The notes beneath the pieces were generated by a model. It had not been told where the DNA came from. It ran no database searches and saw nothing but the letters and a program-made list of their open reading frames with translations. From the NCBI RefSeq assembly GCF_030757795.1, contig NZ_JAUQWH010000087.1, positions 1 through 36,139 of the forward strand: DNA of 36,139 nucleotides. The letters run 5' to 3'. Made by a program: the position numbers and the translations under genes. How positions within the stretch are numbered: position 1 is the stretch's first letter; every line of letters starts with the position of its first letter. This document shows positions 1 to 10,198 of this stretch, in pieces. Origin of the DNA: Actinoplanes oryzae (GTDB lineage Bacteria > Actinomycetota > Actinomycetes > Mycobacteriales > Micromonosporaceae).

Positions 1-874
1 CATGCACCGGCTCGGCATGACCCACGACCCGGCGTCCGAGCTCCTCCAGGCTGGCCTGCCGGTGCTCGAGGCGGAGCTGACCGGCCGAGGTGAGGTGGTT
101 CGGCGCCTCCTCGGAGAGGATCTCCAGGGCTCGGGTGACCCGGGCCGCCGCCGCCACGGCCGCGCGGGCCGAGCGGCGCAGGTTCGCGTCGTCGAAGTTG
201 GCGAGGCGGTTGGCGGTGGCGCGCACCTCCCGGCGTACCCGGCGCTCCTCCCAGGCCAGCACGCTGGCGTGCGCTCCTATGCGGGTGAGCAGCGCGGAGA
301 TCGCGTCCCCGTCCTTGATGACCACCCGGTCGACGCCGCGCACCTCGCGCTCCTTGGCGGTGATGCCGATGCGCCGGGCCGCGCCACGCAGGGCGAGGGC
401 CGCCTCCGGGCCGGGGCAGGTGATCTCCAGCGCGCTGGAGCGGCCGGGCTCGGTCAGCGAGCCGTGCGCCATGAACGCGCCCCGCCACGCCGCGACCGCA
501 CAGCACACGTTGGCCGACACGACGTGCGGCGGCAGGCCCCGGACGGGACGGCCCCGCACGTCGAGCAGGCCGGTCTGGCGGGCCAGGGCCTCGCCGTCCT
601 TGACGATGCGCACGATGTAGTGGCTGCCCTTGCGCAGGCCGCCGGAGGCGAGGACGTGCACCTCGCTCGGGTAGCCGTACACGTCGGCGATCTCGCGCCG
701 CAGCCGCCGGGCGACGGCGCCGGTGTCGAGCTCGGCCTCGACGACCACCCGGCCGGAGACGATGTGCAGCCCCCCGGCGAACCGCAGGAGGGCGGCCATC
801 TCCGCACGGCGGCAGCACGGCTTGGGTACGTCGACCCGGCTCAGCTCGTCCTTCACCGCTGCCGTCATCGCCAT
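1..874 (-). CDS. whiA: WhiA sporulation transcription regulator (3' end beyond window)
   Basis: WhiA is a DNA-binding regulator that combines a LAGLIDADG-homing-endonuclease-like fold with a C-terminal helix-turn-helix. In streptomycetes it acts with WhiB to start sporulation septation. The visible 291 codons begin MAMTAAVKDELSR and carry family blocks such as CCRRAEMAALLRFAGGLH, AHGSLTEPGRSSALE and NRLANFDDANLRRSARAA, which cover the LAGLIDADG-like domain. The HTH domain lies outside. The ATG at 874 follows GAGGTGA at a good distance; an ATG two codons later is possible. It lies 43 nt after yvcK in the conserved rapZ-yvcK-whiA order. At the edge, the residues after EELGRR read VVGHAEPVH, about four more than I expect from the streptomycete protein, just before the predicted HTH. 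Identity is very secure. Confidence 0.95.
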   Translation of the reverse strand, partial: MAMTAAVKDELSRVDVPKPCCRRAEMAALLRFAGGLHIVSGRVVVEAELDTGAVARRLRREIADVYGYPSEVHVLASGGLRKGSHYIVRIVKDGEALARQTGLLDVRGRPVRGLPPHVVSANVCCAVAAWRGAFMAHGSLTEPGRSSALEITCPGPEAALALRGAARRIGITAKEREVRGVDRVVIKDGDAISALLTRIGAHASVLAWEERRVRREVRATANRLANFDDANLRRSARAAVAAAARVTRALEILSEEAPNHLTSAGQLRLEHRQASLEELGRRVVGHAEPVH

Positions 875-917
875 CTCGAAAGTCACCTCATGCTGTGTGT
901 AGCGGTACGCCAGTTGC

Positions 918-2042
918 TTAACGATCGTCGCCGAGGACCGGCACCAGTGCCGTGCCCAACGACTCAGGATCATGCCGGGGACTGCCGTCGGCCGTGGCCA
1001 GCGGGGCCAGCACGAGGCGCGCCCCGAGCGCCTCGGCGGCCCGGTGCACCGGATCGGGCTCGCCCACCCACTTCGCATCGGCCAGCACGGTGTCGATCCG
1101 CAGCTCCGGCAGGTACCAGTGCAGCGCCGCCAGGTGATCGGCCACCGACAGGCCCGCCGTCTCGTTGTCGGCCGCCAGGTTGAGCGTCACCAGCCGCCGC
1201 GCCGGGCTCGCCACGATCGCCGCCGCCAGCTCCGGCACCAGCAGGTGCGGCAGCACGCTCGTGTACCAGCTGCCGGGACCGAAGATCAACCAGTCGGCCG
1301 CCCCGATCGCCGCCAGCGCCGCCGGGCACGCGGGCGGGGCCGGCGGATCGATCCGCAGCGCCTCGATGTGGCCGGGCGTCACCGCCACGGCGTGCTGCCC
1401 GCACACGGTCACGATGTCGTCCGGGCGCGCCGGGTCGCCCCCGCGCACGTCGGCCTCGATCCCGACGGCGTGCTCGGCCATGGGCAACACCTGGCCCCGG
1501 GCGCCGACCATCCACCCGGCGTGGCGCAGCGCCTCGACCGGGTCGTCCATGAGCTCCATCAGGCCCAGCAGCAGCAGGTTGCCGACGGCATGCCCGGCGA
1601 GCGGGTCGTCCTTGCCACCCACCGAGGCGATGCGCCGGTCGACGTTGCCCCAGCCGGACTTGACCGGTTTCGCGTCCGCCGGTATCCCGTCCGCCGGCTT
1701 CCCGTCCGCCGGCTTCCCGTTCGCCGGTCTTCCGTCCGCCGGTTTTCCGTCCGCCGCCGGCGACGCCCCCACCGGCGCGAAGCGGTGCTGCAGCAGCTTG
1801 ACCGTGGTCTGGTGCGCCGGGTTGTCGGCGGCCAGCGCCGAGAGGGCCATGCGCAGGTCGCCGGGCGGCAGCTGGGCGTCCCGCTCGGCGCGCAGGCGAC
1901 CGCTCGAGCCGCCGTTGTCGCCGACGGTCACCACGGCGGTGATGTCCAGCTCCAGTGCCGGCCCGGTCAGCCGCAGCGCCTTCAGCGAGGCCGCGAGCCC
2001 GTGCCCCCCGCCGAAGGCGACCACTCGTAACGGGCGGGTCAC
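918..2042 (-). CDS. yvcK: YvcK/CofD-like gluconeogenesis factor with a repeat insert
   Basis: YvcK (CuvA in mycobacteria) belongs to the CofD-like family. It binds UDP-sugars and is needed for growth on gluconeogenic carbon and for correct cell-wall synthesis. The 374-residue product opens with VVAFGGGHGLAASL and continues with VTVGDNGGSSGRLR, PPGDLRMAL, LAGHAVGNLLL and FGPGSWYTSV, all family signatures. A Pro/Lys/Ala/Asp/Gly repeat (six copies of ADGKP) sits between LQHRFAPVG and LAGHAVGN, where relatives have a short loop. The GTG start overlaps the rapZ stop as GTGA (2039-2042), which indicates translational coupling. Codon 5 is TTA (2028-2030), the rare leucine codon read by the bldA tRNA in streptomycetes; I noticed no other in-frame TTA in this window, checking by eye only. 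Confidence 0.93.
   Translation of the reverse strand: MTRPLRVVAFGGGHGLAASLKALRLTGPALELDITAVVTVGDNGGSSGRLRAERDAQLPPGDLRMALSALAADNPAHQTTVKLLQHRFAPVGASPAADGKPADGRPANGKPADGKPADGIPADAKPVKSGWGNVDRRIASVGGKDDPLAGHAVGNLLLLGLMELMDDPVEALRHAGWMVGARGQVLPMAEHAVGIEADVRGGDPARPDDIVTVCGQHAVAVTPGHIEALRIDPPAPPACPAALAAIGAADWLIFGPGSWYTSVLPHLLVPELAAAIVASPARRLVTLNLAADNETAGLSVADHLAALHWYLPELRIDTVLADAKWVGEPDPVHRAAEALGARLVLAPLATADGSPRHDPESLGTALVPVLGDDR
1666..1755. repeat. 15-bp tandem repeat inside yvcK, 6 copies
   Basis: Six head-to-tail copies of a 15-bp unit (ggcttcccgtccgcc with point changes) encode ADGKP pentapeptides on the minus strand. The unit length is a multiple of three, so the frame is kept whatever the copy number. 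It lies in a surface loop of YvcK away from the glycine-rich motifs. Confidence 0.95.
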
Positions 2043-2947
2043 TCGCGCCCCAGGTCTCGGTGGGAGGTGTGCGCGGAGAGACGGATGTCGCGCAGGCGGG
2101 CGGTCAGCTCCTCGGCGATCGCCACGCTGCGGTGCTTGCCGCCGGTGCACCCCACGGCCACGGTCAGGTAGCGCTTGCCCTCCCGCTCGAAGCCGGGCGC
2201 CGTGGCCGCGATCAGCCCGGCGTACGTCCCCACGAAGTCGCCGGCGCCCTCCTGGCCCAGGACGTAGCTGCTGACGCCCTCCTCCAGGCCGGTGTGGTCG
2301 CGCAGCTCCGGCACCCAGAACGGGTTGGGCAGGAACCGGGCGTCGAGCACGTAGTCGGCGTCGGGCGGCAGCCCATACTTGAAGCCGAACGACAGCACGG
2401 TGATCCGCAGCCGGCGCGCGTCCTCGCCGCCGAAGAGCTCCTCCACCCGGCGGCGCAGCTGATTCACGTTGAGATGGCTGGTGTCGATGATGACGTCCGC
2501 CTGCTCGCGCGCCTCCTCGAGCAGCTTGCGCTCGGCGGCGATCCCGTCGGCCAGACGCCCGTCGCCCTGCAGCGGGTGCGAACGGCGCACCGACTCGAAG
2601 CGCCGGATCAGCACCTCGTCGTCGGCGTCCACGAACACCACGCGCGGCGAGAAGCCCCGATCCTTGAGCGCCCGCACCGCCCCGGCCAGGTCGGTCGAGA
2701 ACGCCCGGCTCCGCACGTCGAGCACCATCGCCGTGCGCCGGGCCGCGCCGCCGGCGGCGAACGCCAGCTGGGCCATGTCGAGCATCAGCGCCTGAGGCAG
2801 GTTGTCGACGACGTAGAAGCCGACGTTCTCCAGGGCGCGGGCCACCGTGCTGCGGCCGCCCCCGGACACCCCGGTCACCACGACGAGGTCCGTGGCGGCC
2901 TCGTCGGGCGACGGCTCCGGAGCGAAGTCCGGCATCGACTCGGTCAC
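2039..2947 (-). CDS. rapZ: RapZ family nucleotide-binding protein (YvcJ-like)
   Basis: RapZ/YvcJ proteins are P-loop nucleotide-binding proteins. In E. coli RapZ is an RNA adaptor that controls glmS through small RNAs; in actinobacteria its role is less clear, but it is almost always next to yvcK and whiA. The 302-residue product has a Walker A variant GVSGGGRST near residue 27, VVDNLP, DTSHLNVNQLRR, the family block SFGFKYGLPPDADYVLDARFLPNP, and the C-terminal CTGGKHRSV motif. The GTG start at 2947 is preceded by AGGAGGAG at ideal spacing; the open frame extends further upstream without homology. Its stop overlaps the yvcK start by 4 nt, so the genes are cotranscribed. Confidence 0.95.
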   Translation of the reverse strand: MTESMPDFAPEPSPDEAATDLVVVTGVSGGGRSTVARALENVGFYVVDNLPQALMLDMAQLAFAAGGAARRTAMVLDVRSRAFSTDLAGAVRALKDRGFSPRVVFVDADDEVLIRRFESVRRSHPLQGDGRLADGIAAERKLLEEAREQADVIIDTSHLNVNQLRRRVEELFGGEDARRLRITVLSFGFKYGLPPDADYVLDARFLPNPFWVPELRDHTGLEEGVSSYVLGQEGAGDFVGTYAGLIAATAPGFEREGKRYLTVAVGCTGGKHRSVAIAEELTARLRDIRLSAHTSHRDLGRE

Positions 2948-3317
2948 GTGCTCCTCCTGCGCCCCTCTTGCCCCTGCGTTGTCCAGTCTCCGCGGCCGCG
3001 ATCCGGCCGCCCGTGCCCCGCCCTGCCCGGGGGGACACTGCATCCTAGGCCGACGCGCCCACCCGGGGCGGCCGGACATGGTGTCCGCTACCCGATCCGC
3101 GCAGCCCGGCGAACCGGTCCGGGCGAGCCGCTCGCGGATCAAGGCCGCCCGGACGCTGCGGCAATCACGGCGCGTTCCCGCCCGGTCGCAGTCACCCCTC
3201 GGCGAAACGGTGACAACGGACACCCGTATTCCACCCGCCCCGCAGCTCACACCCGGTGCCAGCGCCACAGCGCACCGCGACCACCCGCCCGGATGACCCG
3301 CCCGGCCCGGCCGTGGC
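2948..3317. other. Intergenic region between uvrC and rapZ
   Basis: There are 370 bases without a convincing gene. On the minus strand a weak -10-like TAGGAT (3047-3042) could serve the rapZ operon. A short inverted repeat GGACA-tgg-TGTCC lies at 3073-3085. I see no clear hairpin terminator for uvrC. A partial match to the damage promoter found upstream of uvrABC occurs near 3194-3215 but lacks the TA of the -10. Confidence 0.5.
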
Positions 3318-5789
3318 CTAGTCGGTCGGCACCTCGACAGCAGGCGACGACGGCGGCGTCAGCGGCGAGCCCGCCGGCTCCGCGGAATCAACGACATCCC
3401 GGGGCGGCGCGATCCGCCCCGTGAGATCGACACCATCCCGGGGCGACGCGGCCGGCTCCGCGGGATCGGCGACATGCCGGGGTGGCGCGGCCGGCTCCGC
3501 GGAGTCGGCGACATGCCGGGGCGGGGGTGGAGGTGCCTGCGGCCGGCGCACCCGGTTGCGGTTGGCGCCCGGCTTCGTCCGCCCCGCGCCACCGGCCGGC
3601 GTCGCGGCCGTCTCGCCGGCATCGCCCTCGGCGGCCGGCGCCGCGGCGGGCGCGAGGGCGGCCAGCACAGCCTCCGCGGTACGCCGCCCGATGCCCGGGA
3701 CCTCGGTGATCTCCTCCGGCGTCGCCTGCCCGAGCCGCTTGAGCGACCCGAAGTGCCGCAGCAGCGCCTTGCGCCGCGTCTCCCCCAGGCCCGGGATCTG
3801 GTCGAGCGCCGACGCGGTCATCCGCTTGGACCGCTTCTGCCGGTGATAGGTGATGGCGAACCGGTGCGCCTCGTCCCGGACGCGCTGCAGCAGGTAGAGG
3901 GCCTCGGACGTGCGCGGGAAGATCACCGGGAAGTCCTCGCCGGGCAGCCACACCTCCTCGAGCCGCTTGGCCAGCCCGCACAGCGCGACGTCGGTGACCC
4001 CGAGGTCGGACAGCACCGCGGCCACCGCGTTGACCTGCGGCTGGCCGCCGTCCACGACGACGAGCTGCGGCGGATAGGCGAACCGGCGCGGCCGCCCCGT
4101 CTCCGGGTCGATCCCGGGCAGCTCCTTGGTAGCCACGTCGTCGCCACCATCGCCGGCGCCTTCGTCGACATCGGACCCGACAAGCCCGGCGACGTCGGAC
4201 CCGGCAAGCCCGGCGACATCGGACCCGGCGAGCCCGGCGACGTCAGACCCGGCAAGCCCGGCGACATCGGACCCGGCGAGCCCGGCGACATCGGACCCGG
4301 CAAGCCCGGCGACATTGGATCCGGCAAGCCCCGGCTCGCCGGAGGGCCCGGGCTCGGCATCCGGGGACCCGAGCGGCGAGGCGTCCGCCTTGTAGCGCGC
4401 GAACCGCCGGCGCATCACCTCGCTCATCGCGGCCAGGTCGTCGACGCCGCTGCCGTCGGGGTTGCCCCGGACCGCGAACCGGCGGTACTCGCTCTTGCGC
4501 GGCAGCCCGTCCTCGAAGACGACCATGCTGGCGACGACGTCGGTGGCCTGGATGTGCGAGACGTCGTAGCACTCGATGCGCAGCGGGGCGGACTCCATGC
4601 CCAGGGCCTCGGCGATCTCGTCGAGGGCCTTGCTGCGGGTGGTCAGGTCGCCGGCGCGGCGCAGCTTGTGCCGCTGCAGGGACTCGCCGGCGTTGCGGGC
4701 GACCGTCTCCAGCAGGGTGCGCTTGTCGCCGCGCTGCGGCACGCGCAGGGTGACGCGGCTGCCCCGGTGCTCGGAGAGCCAGCTCTCCAGCGCGGCGACG
4801 TCCGGCGGGAGCTCGGGCACGAGCAGCTCGCGGGGCACGTCGGCCTCGCCGTGCTCTTCGCCGTAGACCTGGCTGCAGAAGTGGTGCACGAGGTCGCCGG
4901 TGGTCAGGTCCTCCGTCTTCTCGACCACCCAGCCGCGCTGACCGCGGACCCGGCCGTCGCGGACGTGGAAGACCTGCACCGCGGCCTCGAGCGGGTCGTC
5001 GGCGAACGCGACCACGTCGGCGTCGGTGCCGTCACCGAAGACGACGGTCTGCTTCTCCATCGCCCGGCGCAGCGCCCCGATGTCGTCGCGCAGCCGGGCC
5101 GCCTTCTCGAAGTCGAGCTGCTCGGAGGCGTCGAGCATCTCGCGCTCGAGCCGCTTGACGAACGTGTCGGTGCGCCCGGCCATGAAGTCGCAGAAATCGT
5201 CCACGATGGCCCGGTGCTCCTCGGCGGAGACCTGACCCACGCAGGGCGCGGAGCACTTGCCGATGTAACCGAGCAGGCACGGGCGGCCGATCTGGCCGGA
5301 CCGTTTGAACACACCGGACGAACACGTGCGCGCGGGGAACACCCGCAGGAGGAGATCCAGGGTCTCCCGGATCGCCCAGGCATGACTGTACGGCCCGAAG
5401 TAGCGCACGCCCTTGCGCTTGGCCCCGCGCATCACCTGCAGCCGGGGGAACTCCTCGTTCAACGTCACGGCGAGGAACGGGTAGGACTTGTCGTCGCGGT
5501 ACTTGACGTTGAACCGGGGGTCGAACTCCTTGATCCAGTTGAACTCGAGCTGGAGGGCCTCGACCTCGCTGCCCACGGTGACCCAGTCGACCGCCGCGGC
5601 GGTGGTGACCATCTGCTGCGTGCGCGCGTGCAGGGTCCACGTGTCGGCGAAGTAGGAATTCAGCCGGTTGCGCAGGCTCTTGGCCTTGCCGACGTAGATG
5701 ACGCGGCCGGTCGGATCACGGAAACGGTAGACACCGGGGGCGTCCGGGATGGTCCCGGGCGCCGGCCGGTAGCTGGACGGGTCAGGCAC
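3318..5789 (-). CDS. uvrC: UvrC, excinuclease ABC subunit C, with two repeat expansions
   Basis: UvrC makes both incisions around a lesion bound by UvrB in nucleotide excision repair. Domain order in the 823-residue product: GIY-YIG nuclease (about 14-95; GVYRFRD, VIYVGKAKSLRNR), UVR motif that meets UvrB (about 206-243), RNase H-like nuclease, and tandem helix-hairpin-helix (about 655-712; IPGLGETRRKALL, VPGIGRRTAEAVL). The DDH triad appears as D409 (CYDVSH), D580 (VVVDGG) and H642 (EAHRF). The protein is much longer than usual (about 600-700). An AGLAGSDV repeat lies between the first two catalytic residues, and a Pro/Ala-rich tail of 13-residue repeats follows the HhH domain. The GTG start matches conserved MPDPSSYRPAPGTIP and lies 6 nt after a -10 box, so the transcript is probably leaderless. 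Confidence 0.95.
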   Translation of the reverse strand: MPDPSSYRPAPGTIPDAPGVYRFRDPTGRVIYVGKAKSLRNRLNSYFADTWTLHARTQQMVTTAAAVDWVTVGSEVEALQLEFNWIKEFDPRFNVKYRDDKSYPFLAVTLNEEFPRLQVMRGAKRKGVRYFGPYSHAWAIRETLDLLLRVFPARTCSSGVFKRSGQIGRPCLLGYIGKCSAPCVGQVSAEEHRAIVDDFCDFMAGRTDTFVKRLEREMLDASEQLDFEKAARLRDDIGALRRAMEKQTVVFGDGTDADVVAFADDPLEAAVQVFHVRDGRVRGQRGWVVEKTEDLTTGDLVHHFCSQVYGEEHGEADVPRELLVPELPPDVAALESWLSEHRGSRVTLRVPQRGDKRTLLETVARNAGESLQRHKLRRAGDLTTRSKALDEIAEALGMESAPLRIECYDVSHIQATDVVASMVVFEDGLPRKSEYRRFAVRGNPDGSGVDDLAAMSEVMRRRFARYKADASPLGSPDAEPGPSGEPGLAGSNVAGLAGSDVAGLAGSDVAGLAGSDVAGLAGSDVAGLAGSDVAGLVGSDVDEGAGDGGDDVATKELPGIDPETGRPRRFAYPPQLVVVDGGQPQVNAVAAVLSDLGVTDVALCGLAKRLEEVWLPGEDFPVIFPRTSEALYLLQRVRDEAHRFAITYHRQKRSKRMTASALDQIPGLGETRRKALLRHFGSLKRLGQATPEEITEVPGIGRRTAEAVLAALAPAAAPAAEGDAGETAATPAGGAGRTKPGANRNRVRRPQAPPPPPRHVADSAEPAAPPRHVADPAEPAASPRDGVDLTGRIAPPRDVVDSAEPAGSPLTPPSSPAVEVPTD
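3371..3526. repeat. 39-bp tandem repeat in the uvrC 3' end, about 4 copies
   Basis: Four imperfect 39-bp units encode 13-residue copies of the form PRHVADSAEPAAP in the C-terminal tail of UvrC, beyond the HhH domain. One copy has diverged (DGVDLTGRIAPPR). The unit is a multiple of three. Boundaries are approximate. Confidence 0.8.
4173..4331. repeat. 24-bp tandem repeat within the uvrC nuclease domain, about 7 copies
   Basis: Six full and one partial 24-bp units (ggacccggcaagcccggcga plus catc) encode AGLAGSDV octapeptides. They lie about residues 486-539 of UvrC, between catalytic D409 and D580. The copies are nearly identical at the DNA level, which suggests recent expansion. Confidence 0.95.
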
Positions 5790-5795
5790 ACTTCC

Positions 5796-5818
5796 ACACT
5801 AGTGCGGCCCCCTGACAT
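5796..5818 (-). promoter_or_regulatory. Predicted PafBC-type DNA-damage promoter of uvrC
   Basis: Reading the minus strand, ATGTC (5818-5814) is followed by 12 nt and the -10 box TAGTGT (5801-5796); the GTG of uvrC starts 6 nt later. This matches the mycobacterial RecA-independent promoter form TTGTCRGTG-N8-TANNNT. No -35 hexamer of the TTGACA kind is present. The spacing implies a leaderless mRNA. Prediction from sequence only. Confidence 0.7.
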
Positions 5819-5961
5819 TATTTCCGGGCCGGAGGTCCGTCGCCGCCGCCACGGCGCCGGGCCCCCGGTCCGCCATCCCGCCCGGCACAGACCACGAGCA
5901 GGCAGCGCCCGCTCCGTGAGCAGAACACGCCGCGAGAAGACCACGCCCCGAGGACGCCGGC

Positions 5962-6032
5962 GCAGCGAGAAGACCGCGCGCAGCGAGACGACCGCGCACA
6001 GCGGAACGACCGCGCGCAGCAAGCAGCCGCGG
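5962..6032. repeat. 18-bp tandem repeat, intergenic, about 4 copies
   Basis: Three full copies and one partial copy of an 18-bp unit (gcagcgagacgaccgcgc) lie between uvrC and the Rieske gene. They fill much of the 5819-6062 interval, in which I see no gene. Confidence 0.85.
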
Positions 6033-6062
6033 ACCGGAGCCCGCGGCTGACATGGCGAAACT

Positions 6063-6099
6063 GGGGCCGGTCGCGCCGGCAGGGTCACGGACCGGCCCC
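6063..6099 (-). terminator. Hairpin terminator after the Rieske gene
   Basis: A perfect 10-bp inverted repeat (ggggccggtc / gaccggcccc) with a 17-nt loop begins 25 nt after the Rieske stop on the minus strand and is followed only by a short TTT. GC-rich hairpins without a long U-tract are common actinobacterial terminators. Confidence 0.65.
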
Positions 6100-6124
6100 G
6101 GCTCATGGACGGGCCTGTGCCGCC

Positions 6125-6667
6125 CTAGGCAGCGACGATGTTGTCGCCGTCCTGCTTGACCTTGGTCTCCGGGAGCGCCTTCGTGGCCGGGCCGCCGGTG
6201 GGCGAGCCGTCGCTGATGTCGAAGGTGCTGTTGTGGCACGGGCAGAAGATGTTCGTGCCGTCGATCTTCGTGACCGGGCAGCCCTGGTGGGTGCAGATCT
6301 TGCTGAAGGCCTTGAAGGTGCCGGCCTCCGGCTGGGTGATGACGTAGTCACCCTTGATGATGCCGCCGCCCTCGGGGACGTCGGCCACGGCCGCGAGCAC
6401 GGTGCCGCTGCTCGAGTCGGCGGCGCCGCCCGCCGGGGCGGTCGCGCTGCCGGCCGGGTTCGGGTTGTCGCTGAAGTCGCCGCCGTTGGCGCCGGTCGAG
6501 CTGCTGCTGCCGCTGGTGTTCGTGCCGCAGGCGGCGAGGAGACACCCGGCGCCGAGCGCGCCCGCACCCGCGAGCACGACGCGCCGCGAACCGGCGAGGC
6601 GCGGCCCCGGGGTCTGCTCGCCGGCGCTCGTGGTCTCCACGTCGGCCCTCGTCTGCACGTCAGTCAT
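6125..6667 (-). CDS. Tat-exported Rieske [2Fe-2S] lipoprotein
   Basis: A small secreted Rieske-type ferredoxin domain, 180 residues from the start chosen. The Rieske cluster ligands are clear: CTHQGC and CPCHNS, two Cys plus two His. The N-terminus has a twin-arginine segment (SRRVVLAGAG), a hydrophobic stretch and a lipobox-like LLAAC. The protein is therefore predicted to fold in the cytoplasm with its cluster, leave by Tat and be lipid-anchored outside. A Ser/Gly/Ala/Pro-rich linker follows. An ATG 13 codons upstream (6706) is in frame but has no ribosome site; ATG 6667 has a weak GAAGGG. It resembles stand-alone Rieske proteins common in actinobacteria, not the cytochrome bc1 subunit QcrA. 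No partner oxidoreductase is adjacent, so its electron partner is unknown. Confidence 0.85.
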   Translation of the reverse strand: MTDVQTRADVETTSAGEQTPGPRLAGSRRVVLAGAGALGAGCLLAACGTNTSGSSSSTGANGGDFSDNPNPAGSATAPAGGAADSSSGTVLAAVADVPEGGGIIKGDYVITQPEAGTFKAFSKICTHQGCPVTKIDGTNIFCPCHNSTFDISDGSPTGGPATKALPETKVKQDGDNIVAA

Positions 6668-6889
6668 CTGTTCGCCAAACCCTTCGATGTACCCGCTGTT
6701 CCGCATGATGAGGTCACACGGCGTTGCTTGTAGATACGCGCGGTTCCACGGTGTGGTTCATGGCCACCGAGGGAAAATTATCCGTCGTTTCCGGCACGTT
6801 CCGGGCCGGATCCGGCCGACCGCCCGTCGACCCTGCGTGCGCACAGGCTGCCAGTGCTCGCTGGGAGTTACCTGAAATTTCAAGCAACG

Positions 6890-6982
6890 CGGCCTGGACA
6901 GGCAGCGGCTCCCCGTCACCCCGGCCCGACCAGGCAGATGCTTCCTGCCACCCGGCCTGAACAGGCAGAGGCTCCCTCCACC
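6890..6982. repeat. 31-bp tandem repeat, intergenic, 3 copies
   Basis: Three consecutive 31-bp units share a core ccggcctgaacaggcagagg followed by a ctcc-rich end. A fourth, decayed copy may run into the uvrA terminator. The unit is not a multiple of three, as expected outside coding sequence. Confidence 0.85.
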
Positions 6983-7003
6983 GGGCCGGCGACGCGGGAG
7001 CAG

Positions 7004-7037
7004 GCAGCGGCGCCTCGCGGAAACGAGACGCCGCTGC
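7004..7037 (-). terminator. uvrA terminator hairpin
   Basis: A 9-bp perfect stem (gcagcggcg / cgccgctgc), one C.A mismatch, then a further 4-bp stem (ctcg / cgag) closes on a 6-nt loop cggaaa. It starts 10 nt after the uvrA stop codon. No U-tract follows on the minus strand. Confidence 0.7.
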
Positions 7038-7047
7038 GAGCGGAACC

Positions 7048-10068
<3,021 letters not shown>

Positions 10069-10108
10069 AGCCAGCCACTCCGTACGTCTGAGAAGAATGG
10101 GCGCCGAA

Positions 10109-10131
10109 ACCCTAGCGAGGGGGTACGACAT
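10109..10131 (-). promoter_or_regulatory. Predicted PafBC-type DNA-damage promoter of uvrA
   Basis: On the minus strand ATGTCGTAC (10131-10123), 8 nt and TAGGGT (10114-10109) reproduce the RecA-independent damage promoter form. Transcription would start near 10102, giving a leader of about 34 nt that contains the GGAG ribosome site. Unlike uvrB and uvrC, uvrA is thus predicted to have a leader. Confidence 0.75.
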
Positions 10132-10198
10132 TTTTTCGGCCGCCGAGATGCAGCGCCCTACGACACCTCGTTGTTCCCCGCGGTCCGGCGGAAGATCA

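Larger units (their letters stand above)
6668..7047. other. Intergenic region between uvrA and the Rieske gene
   Basis: There are 380 bases without a supported gene. They hold the upstream region of the Rieske gene, a 31-bp tandem repeat and the uvrA terminator hairpin. I could not identify a convincing promoter for the Rieske gene. Confidence 0.6.

Noticed and set aside
3194..3215. Fifth damage-type promoter upstream of rapZ
   Set aside because: TGTC is followed by 12 nt and then AGGGGT, which lacks the TA needed in the -10 box, and it is 250 nt from the rapZ start.
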